From: Mycobacterium sp. 852002-51163_SCH5372311
Lineage (GTDB): Bacteria > Actinomycetota > Actinomycetes > Mycobacteriales > Mycobacteriaceae
DNA: 64,000 bases
Direction of reading: 5' to 3'
Assembly: GCF_001667115.1 (NCBI RefSeq)
Contig: NZ_LZIJ01000171.1
Location: 212,882-276,881 of the forward strand
Within the stretch, counting starts at the first letter, position 1; each line of letters opens with the position of its first letter. This document shows, in pieces, positions 58,910 to 64,000 of this stretch. The notes beneath the pieces were generated by a model. The model was not told the origin of the DNA and did no database searches. It was given only the letters and a program-made list of their open reading frames with translations. Made by a program: the position numbers and the translations under genes.

Positions 58910-59016
58910 CGCACAACCTTCCCCGATATCGGTTGCGGCACAACGAGATTCGTTGGCGGGCCCGGTCCTCGAGGTCCGCGATGGTATCGCGATAGGTGAG
59001 GACCGGACCCGACAAA

Positions 59017-59253
59017 CTACTGGTGACCTTTCTGGCGCTCTTCGGCGGCTTTCGCACCACCACGCGCAGATTCAGCCTCGGCCTCTTTCTTGGCCGCATC
59101 GCGCTGCGCGTCGGCCTTGTCCTGCTGCGCCTGCCCTTCCTTGCGGAGGTCGTCGCTGCCGGTCACGGCTCCGCCGACTTCCTTGATCTTGCCCTTGACA
59201 CCCTCGACGACTCCCGAGACGCCTTCGGCCGGTCCGCTCTTTTCATCCCCCAT
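59017..59253 (-). CDS. CsbD-like/microaggregate-binding protein 1-type small protein
   Basis: A 78-residue, highly charged protein rich in Lys, Glu, Gln and Ala, from ATG 59253 with an aagga Shine-Dalgarno. Its opening (GPAEGVSGVVEGVKGKIKEV) is CsbD-like and the rest (DDLRKEGQAQQDKADAQRDA) is a long helical repeat like mycobacterial microaggregate-binding proteins. It is predicted to be soluble and largely disordered or coiled. CsbD proteins are general-stress proteins under alternative sigma factors. The longer frame from 59313 lacks a good ribosome site. Confidence 0.78.
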   Translation of the reverse strand: MGDEKSGPAEGVSGVVEGVKGKIKEVGGAVTGSDDLRKEGQAQQDKADAQRDAAKKEAEAESARGGAKAAEERQKGHQ

Positions 59254-59508
59254 GGGTATGTCCTTCCGTGGTAGCGAGCTTGTATTCGTTGGCCGCGAAC
59301 CTGGTTCCGGCACAACGCGGCCGATATCGAATCGGTCGCAGGTACCGACTTCCCGCGGCCGGGCCCGTCAAACAATTTCCGCGTGACGAGGCCAGTTCTT
59401 CCTGGTCAGCGCGGTGGCCCAAGGGCATCCGGTGGCCCTCGTTTGGACGGCGAATTCCCGGGTATCTGCAAACTTCGGCGGGGCTTGGCCGGGCCGGCGC
59501 GCAGAAAT

Positions 59509-60330
59509 GTGCGAGAGGGGGGCTGTCACACGATCACGATCGCTGTCATCGGAGCCAGCGGCACAGCCGGAGCCCGCGTCGTTGCGAGGCTGAAGGGCCG
59601 CGGCGTCGCCGTGGTCGGGATTGCCCGCGCGTTCGGCGTCGACCTCGTCAGCGGCCACGGCCTGACTGAGGCACTGGAGGGTGTCGACGTCGTGATCGAC
59701 GTCTCGAACCCGATGCCGGCCGATGGCGATTCCGACATCGTCGACACCGTCACGACGGCCACGCGCAACCTGGTCGGGGCGTGCGCCGCGCAGGGGGTCC
59801 AGCGCGTGGTCGCGCTGACCATCGCCTGCATCGAAGATCCCGCCTTCGACGAATTCCCTTACTACGTGGCCAAACGCGCAGCCAAGGAGATAACGCTGTC
59901 CAGTCCGGTCCCGGCGACCATGGTGTCGTCCACCCAGTGGTTCGAGTTCGCCACCAATCCGGCCGCAGTGACGTTCAACGAGCGCGACGTCCTCGTCGAG
60001 GACTGGATGATTCAGCCCATTGCCGCCGATACCGTCGCCGACGTCCTGGTCGAGACGGCTCTGGGTCAGACGCATCCCCCGATCACCGTCACCGGTCCGC
60101 GTGAGGTCCGCTTGCCGCAACTGACGTCGAAACTACTCAGTCACTACGGCGATGACCGCCGGGTACGCGCTGTGGAACCCGCGCTACCTGCGCTCGGCGC
60201 AGGGGCGCTGCGTGCTCCCGGCCACGCGATAGTCCTGGGCCCTGATCTGGACGGCTGGCTGGGCACGGTCCCACCCGACGGCGAAGGAAACCGCACCGGC
60301 AGCGAGCGGGTGACCACGGAAAACAGATGA
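59509..60330 (+). CDS. NmrA/SDR-like NAD(P)-binding protein
   Basis: About 273 residues from GTG 59509. The Rossmann motif is ITIAVIGASGTAGARVVARL, then GVDVVIDVSNP, and RVVALTIACIE and the YYVAKRAAKE segment (Tyr and Lys spacing of atypical SDRs). C-terminal parts contain the substrate domain (VTGPREVRLPQLTSKLL). A strong Shine-Dalgarno-like agagggggg (59512-59520) comes just before CAC ACG ATC, where relatives start with Met-Thr-Ile; no ATG, GTG or TTG is found there. GTG 59509 is the closest usable start. The function could be NADPH-linked reduction or redox sensing. Confidence 0.72.
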   Translation: MREGGCHTITIAVIGASGTAGARVVARLKGRGVAVVGIARAFGVDLVSGHGLTEALEGVDVVIDVSNPMPADGDSDIVDTVTTATRNLVGACAAQGVQRVVALTIACIEDPAFDEFPYYVAKRAAKEITLSSPVPATMVSSTQWFEFATNPAAVTFNERDVLVEDWMIQPIAADTVADVLVETALGQTHPPITVTGPREVRLPQLTSKLLSHYGDDRRVRAVEPALPALGAGALRAPGHAIVLGPDLDGWLGTVPPDGEGNRTGSERVTTENR

Positions 60331-60402
60331 TTTCACAATCGTGCTCGTAGGAAATTGTTGCTGGCACGTATAAGGGCCGGAAATTCGGGTATCACGACCT
60401 AC

Positions 60403-61440
60403 GTGAGTGGGGAAGCTGTGCGCTCGGGTCAAACTGTGGTCGTCACGGGGGCCAGTGGCGGAATCGGACGCGCTACAGCCAGAGCGTTCGGCGCACGCGG
60501 CGCGCAGGTCGGCTTGGTCGCCCGGGGCGAGAAAGGGCTGGCCGCCGCGGCCAGTGAAATCGAGGCGGCCGGCGGCAAAGCCCTCGTGATACCTACCGAC
60601 GTGGCCGATCCTGAGCAGTGCGAGGCGGCCGCCGAGGAAGCCGAACGGGCGTTCGGGCCCATCGACGTATGGGTCAATGTTGCCTTCACGTCGGTCTTTT
60701 CGCCCTTCTGGGAGATCACCCCCGCAGAATTCCGCCGCGTCACCGAGGTGAGTTACCTCGGCTACGTCTACTCCACCATGGCGGCACTGCGGCGAATGAA
60801 ACCCCGGAACGCGGGCACCATCGTGCAGGTCGGCTCCGCGCTCGCCTACCGTGGAATTCCGCTGCAAAGCGCCTACTGCGGTGCAAAGCACGCGATTCAG
60901 GGGTTCCACGAGGCCCTGCGATGCGAGTTGCTGCACGAGCGCAGCAAAGTTCGCGTCACCATGGTGCAGATGCCGGCGGTCAATACCCCCCAATTCTCCT
61001 GGGTGCTGTCGCGGCTGCCCCGTCAGGCCCAGCCGGTTCCCCCGATCTACCAGCCCGAGATCGCCGCCCGCGCAGTGCTGTATGCGGCGGACCATCCCAG
61101 GCGGCGCGAGTATTGGGTGGGCGGCAGCACGGTTGGGACGTTGGCCGCCAACGCAATAGCTCCCGGCCTGCTCGATCGCTACCTCGCCCGAACCGGCTTC
61201 GACTCGCAGCAGACCGAAGATCCGCGCCCGCCCGACCAGCCCGCCAACCTGTGGGAACCCGCCGACGGCAGCGAGGGTCGCGACTTCGGCGCGCACGGCA
61301 TCTTCGACGACCAGTCCACCGGCCGCAGTGTTCAGCTGTGGGCCTCTCAGCATCATGGCCTCCTCGGTGGTACCGGGACGGCGGCCCTTGCCGCCGCGGC
61401 CGGGATGGCTGTGCGGCAGTTGCGACGATGGCGCCGATGA
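60403..61440 (+). CDS. Short-chain dehydrogenase with C-terminal hydrophobic tail
   Basis: About 345 residues from GTG 60403 (GTG 60418 possible). The cofactor motif is VTGASGGIGRATARAFG, with NVAF in place of the usual NNAG, the catalytic Ser in VQVGSALAY and Tyr/Lys in QSAYCGAKHAIQGFHE. The C-terminal 80 residues are an extension ending in an Ala/Gly-rich hydrophobic stretch (TGTAALAAAAGMAV) followed by Arg-rich RQLRRWRR, which suggests membrane attachment. Related actinobacterial SDRs occur near pyruvate-oxidase-like genes, as here. The substrate is unknown. Confidence 0.84.
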   Translation: MSGEAVRSGQTVVVTGASGGIGRATARAFGARGAQVGLVARGEKGLAAAASEIEAAGGKALVIPTDVADPEQCEAAAEEAERAFGPIDVWVNVAFTSVFSPFWEITPAEFRRVTEVSYLGYVYSTMAALRRMKPRNAGTIVQVGSALAYRGIPLQSAYCGAKHAIQGFHEALRCELLHERSKVRVTMVQMPAVNTPQFSWVLSRLPRQAQPVPPIYQPEIAARAVLYAADHPRRREYWVGGSTVGTLAANAIAPGLLDRYLARTGFDSQQTEDPRPPDQPANLWEPADGSEGRDFGAHGIFDDQSTGRSVQLWASQHHGLLGGTGTAALAAAAGMAVRQLRRWRR

Positions 61441-61512
61441 CTGCGCGCACTGGCCGATCCAACGTCTGATTTGCATCGATCGTGTGAATTGCTCTGGCTA
61501 GGAGGGAAATCA

Positions 61513-63306
61513 ATGTCCAAACAAGAAGTCAGCGACTACCTGCTGGAGCGATTGCGAGCCTGGGACGTCCAGCACGTCTTCGCCTATCCCGGAGACGGCA
61601 TCAACGGCATCCTCGCCGCCTGGGGGCGGGCAGACAATCAGCCGATGTTCATCCAGTCACGCCATGAGGAGATGAGCGCGTTCGAAGCGGTCGGCTATGC
61701 GAAGTTCACCAACCGTGTCGGGGTGTGCATGGCCACGTCGGGACCCGGCGCGGTGCATCTGCTCAACGGTCTGTACGACGCCAAACTCGACCACGTGCCG
61801 GTGGTCGCCATCGTCGGGCAGACCAACCGGAGCGCCATGGGCGGGTCCTACCAGCAGGAGATCGACCTGCTGAGCTTGTATAAGGACGTCGCCAGCGACT
61901 ACGTCCAGATGGTCACCGTCCCAGAGCAATTACCCAACGTCCTGGACCGCGCCATCCGGGTGGCGCTGACCCAGCGCGCCCCGACCGCACTGATCATCCC
62001 GGCCGACGTCCAGGAGCTGCCGTACTCCGCTCCCACGCACGCCTTCAAGATGGTGCCGTCCAGTTTGGGCGTCGAATGGCCCGCCATCGCCCCCGACGAC
62101 GCCGCAATCGCGCGCGCCGCACAAGTTCTCAACGAGGGCAAGAAAGTCGCCATGCTGGTGGGAACCGGCGCGCGCGAAGCTCGCGAGGAACTCGTCGAGG
62201 TTGCCGAGTTGCTGGGCGCCGGCGCCGCCAAAGCGCTCCTGGGCAAGGACGTGCTGTCCGACGAATTGCCTTGGGTCACCGGCTCGATCGGCCTGCTGGG
62301 CACCCGGCCGAGCTATGAGATGATGCGCGACTGCGACACCCTGCTGACGGTGGGATCCAGCTTTCCCTACACCCAGTTCCTGCCCGAGTTCGGGCAGTGC
62401 AAAGCGGTGCAGATCGACGTCGACGCGCGAATGATCGGAATGCGCTACCCGTACGCGATCAACCTGGTTGCCGATGCGAAGGCCGCACTCAAGGCCCTGA
62501 TTCCCCATCTGCACCGCAAGGAAGACAGGTCGTGGCGCGAGGGCATCGAGGCCAATGTGGCGCGCTGGTGGGAAACCATGGCGATGGAAGCGGATGTCAG
62601 CGCCCACCCGGTCAACCCGCTGCGGCTGTTCTCCGAGCTCTCCTCCCAGCTACCCGACAACGCGATCATCACCGCCGACTCCGGCTCGTCCGCCAACTGG
62701 TACGCGCGAATCCTGCGGTTCCGCGGCAATATTCGCGGTTCGCTGTCGGGGAACCTGGCGACCATGGGGCCCGGCGTGCCGTACGCGATCGGCGCGAAAT
62801 TCGCTCACCCGCAACGGCCGGTCATCGCGTTCGCCGGCGACGGCGCCATGCAGATGAACGGCATGGCCGAACTGATCACGATCAAACGGTACTGGCAGCA
62901 GTGGGACGATCCGCGCCTGATTGTGGCCATCCTGCACAACAACGACCTCAACCAGGTCACCTGGGAGATGCGGGCCATGGCCGGCGCACCGAAATTCGTG
63001 GAATCCCAAGCACTTCCCGACGTCGACTTCGCCGGGTTCGCCGCCGGCCTGGGGCTCAACGCGTTGTCTGTCAAGGATCCCGACGAACTCGGCAAAGCCT
63101 GGCGCGAGGCCCTGTCGGCGGACCGGCCCACCGTGCTGGACGTCTACACCGACCCCGACATGCCTCCGATTCCGCCGCACGCCACCTGGGAACAGTTCAA
63201 GGCCGCCACCGCCGCAGTGTTGGGCGGCGACGAGGACCGGACCGGCTTCATCAAGGTGGGTCTGAAAACCAAGGCGCAGGAGTTCCTGCCGCACAAGAAG
63301 AAGTAA
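61513..63306 (+). CDS. Thiamine-diphosphate enzyme, pyruvate oxidase/acetolactate-synthase-like
   Basis: A 597-residue ThDP enzyme with an excellent Shine-Dalgarno (aggaggga). The catalytic glutamate region is QSRHEEMSAFEAVGYAKF (Glu52), and GPGAVHLLNGLYDAK is the oxyanion part. The central domain resembles those binding FAD in pyruvate oxidase (LVGTGAREAREEL). The ThDP/Mg motif starts with AGDGAMQMNG (442-444) and ends HNNDLNQVTWEMR; an insert (RYWQQWDDPRL) makes it longer than usual. Substrates could be pyruvate or a short 2-oxoacid; acetolactate synthesis is less likely without a regulatory subunit. Confidence 0.86.
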   Translation: MSKQEVSDYLLERLRAWDVQHVFAYPGDGINGILAAWGRADNQPMFIQSRHEEMSAFEAVGYAKFTNRVGVCMATSGPGAVHLLNGLYDAKLDHVPVVAIVGQTNRSAMGGSYQQEIDLLSLYKDVASDYVQMVTVPEQLPNVLDRAIRVALTQRAPTALIIPADVQELPYSAPTHAFKMVPSSLGVEWPAIAPDDAAIARAAQVLNEGKKVAMLVGTGAREAREELVEVAELLGAGAAKALLGKDVLSDELPWVTGSIGLLGTRPSYEMMRDCDTLLTVGSSFPYTQFLPEFGQCKAVQIDVDARMIGMRYPYAINLVADAKAALKALIPHLHRKEDRSWREGIEANVARWWETMAMEADVSAHPVNPLRLFSELSSQLPDNAIITADSGSSANWYARILRFRGNIRGSLSGNLATMGPGVPYAIGAKFAHPQRPVIAFAGDGAMQMNGMAELITIKRYWQQWDDPRLIVAILHNNDLNQVTWEMRAMAGAPKFVESQALPDVDFAGFAAGLGLNALSVKDPDELGKAWREALSADRPTVLDVYTDPDMPPIPPHATWEQFKAATAAVLGGDEDRTGFIKVGLKTKAQEFLPHKKK

Positions 63307-63307
63307 C

Positions 63308-63327
63308 GCCGGCTCAGCGGCGCCGGC
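63308..63327. terminator. Hairpin between the ThDP enzyme and udgX fragment
   Basis: GCCGGC (63308-63313) and GCCGGC (63322-63327) are self-complementary arms around an 8-base loop, between convergent stop codons at 63306 and 63314. No T run. Position supports a weak bidirectional terminator. Confidence 0.3.
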
Positions 63328-63850
63328 TGCTTGCGCTGCGCAGGTCCTCGACGAACGACTTGTAGAACTCGTCGCGGTCTCCGCTGCGATCGCGCAACAC
63401 CGCGGACGGGTGAACGGTGGCCACCACGACAGGCTCGGCCGGCAGTCGCACGTCGATGTCCGTGGGTAGCCGCGTGGCCTCACCGCGGTGGGCCGACACC
63501 CGAAATGCCTTCCCCAGCAACGATTGCGCGGCGGTGGCACCGAGGCACACGATCACCTCCGGTTGCACCGCCACGATCTCGGCGATCAGCCAGGGCTGAC
63601 ATGCGACGACCTCGGTACGGCCCGGCTTCTGATGGATCCGGCGTTTGCCGTCTTTGCGGGTGAACTTGAAATGCTTGACGGCGTTGGTCTGATACGTCGA
63701 TGCCGGATCAATTCCCGCGTCGTCGAGGGCACGAGCGAGTAGGCGGCCCGCAGGTCCCACGAAGGGCATGCCCGCGCGGTCTTCCTGATCGCCCGGCTGT
63801 TCGCCCACCAACATCATCGCCGCCCCGGCCTTTCCCTGACCGAAGATCAA
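63314..63850 (-). pseudogene. udgX: N-terminally truncated UdgX-type uracil-DNA glycosylase
   Basis: A 178-residue fragment from TTG 63850 of the UdgX family (usual length about 205-210). It keeps motif A GEQPGDQEDRAG, the diagnostic KRRIHQKP loop with the His that forms the covalent link to uracil DNA, EVVACQPW and the final VATVHPSAVLR. The first about 35 residues, including the Cys-x-x-Cys pair expected for the [4Fe-4S] cluster, are missing: the homologous sequence ends at base 63846 and a TAG codon stands just before the TTG. The lost part appears instead in plus orientation from about 63857. It is probably non-functional or needs an altered start. Confidence 0.8.
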
Positions 63851-63998
63851 TCGCTAGAGTCGTTGCAGGCCGCGGCCGAAACTTGCCGGGGCTGCCCGCT
63901 TTTCGAGAACGCCACGCAAACGGTCTTCGGTCAGGGAAAGGCCGGGGCGGCGATGATGTTGGTGGGCGAACAGCCGGGCGATCAGGAAGACCGCGCGG
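63772..63998. repeat. 75-bp perfect inverted repeat within udgX sequence (77-bp spacer)
   Basis: The reverse complement of 63772-63846 is identical over all 75 bases to 63924-63998. Both arms encode the same UdgX segment (from about FGQGKAGAA to EDRA), one on each strand. The next base (63999) differs from the mirrored copy (63771), which changes Gly to Ala, although only two bases remain before the window edge. Confidence 0.95.
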
Positions 63999-64000
63999 CC
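63863..64000 (+). CDS. udgX: Start of a second UdgX gene copy, plus strand, 3' end outside window
   Basis: The frame with bases 63911-63913 as a codon encodes SLESLQAAAETCRGCPLFE and then NATQTVFGQG and MMLVGEQPGDQEDRAA, a normal UdgX N-terminus with the CxxC pair. The frame is open at the window end. No ATG or GTG is in frame close by; TTG 63863 is one possible start. The sequence upstream is the inverted truncated copy, so the native promoter and start may have been lost. Confidence 0.7.
   Translation, partial: MQAAAETCRGCPLFENATQTVFGQGKAGAAMMLVGEQPGDQEDRAA

Noticed and set aside
1..64000. tRNA, rRNA, CRISPR arrays, integrases or prophage genes
   Set aside because: None was recognised on either strand; the only tandem array is the short 17-bp repeat at 18055-18111.

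Overview
The window is from an actinobacterium of the genus Mycobacterium, probably a slow-growing non-tuberculous species. The evidence is the high GC content, GTG/TTG starts, runs of 4-bp stop/start overlaps, a 13E12-type DUF222/HNH gene with a mycobacterial SOS box, an Hsp18 nearly identical in pattern to the M. leprae 18-kDa antigen, and gene order matching M. tuberculosis Rv3141-Rv3171c (compared from memory). The PPE genes that I recall flanking nuo in M. tuberculosis are absent.

Layout. 1-4306: an aromatic meta-cleavage cluster (flavin hydroxylase, C-C hydrolase, type I extradiol dioxygenase, amidohydrolase). 4318-7189: an aldo/keto reductase divergent from an AcuI/YhdH-type reductase, then a FadB4-like reductase. 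7297-9246: a transmembrane Ser/Thr kinase. 9417-17046: a CoA-dependent catabolic operon (homogentisate-dioxygenase-like cupin, frameshifted alpha/beta hydrolase, family III CoA-transferase, HMG-CoA-lyase-like enzyme, TetR, acyl-CoA dehydrogenase, APH-type kinase, DUF6285). Its last three genes match the LvaC/LvaA/LvaB set that removes 4-hydroxy groups from acyl-CoAs. 17084-18533: SnoaL-like, YceI and an atypical response regulator. 19038-34535: the complete 14-gene nuoA-N operon for complex I, with a phenolic acid decarboxylase gene 8 bp behind nuoN.

35090-39270: a MoxR/DUF58/DUF4129 membrane-associated cluster on the minus strand. 39458-40738: the SOS-box-bearing HNH gene. 40742-47996: Rv3167c-Rv3171c-like region (SDR, TetR, APH-like, AttH-like, F420/LLM enzyme, amine oxidase, hydrolase). 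48153-63306: an accessory region rich in stress functions (HspR-like regulator, Hsp18, PAS-ANTAR protein, glycosyltransferase, large catalase, Rho-N-like small protein, CsbD-like protein, SDRs, pyruvate-oxidase-type ThDP enzyme). The window ends in an inverted, partly duplicated udgX (UdgX uracil-DNA glycosylase) structure.

The most notable observations are the 75-bp inverted repeat joining a truncated minus-strand udgX to a second plus-strand udgX start, the lva-like 4-hydroxyacyl-CoA module, a frameshift that separates the catalytic Ser from Asp/His in the hydrolase at 10520-11708, padC placed as an apparent fifteenth nuo-operon gene, two divergent leaderless promoters with overlapping -10 elements, and an F420 enzyme whose expected start codon reads GTT. 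No tRNA, rRNA, CRISPR array, integrase or insertion sequence was seen.
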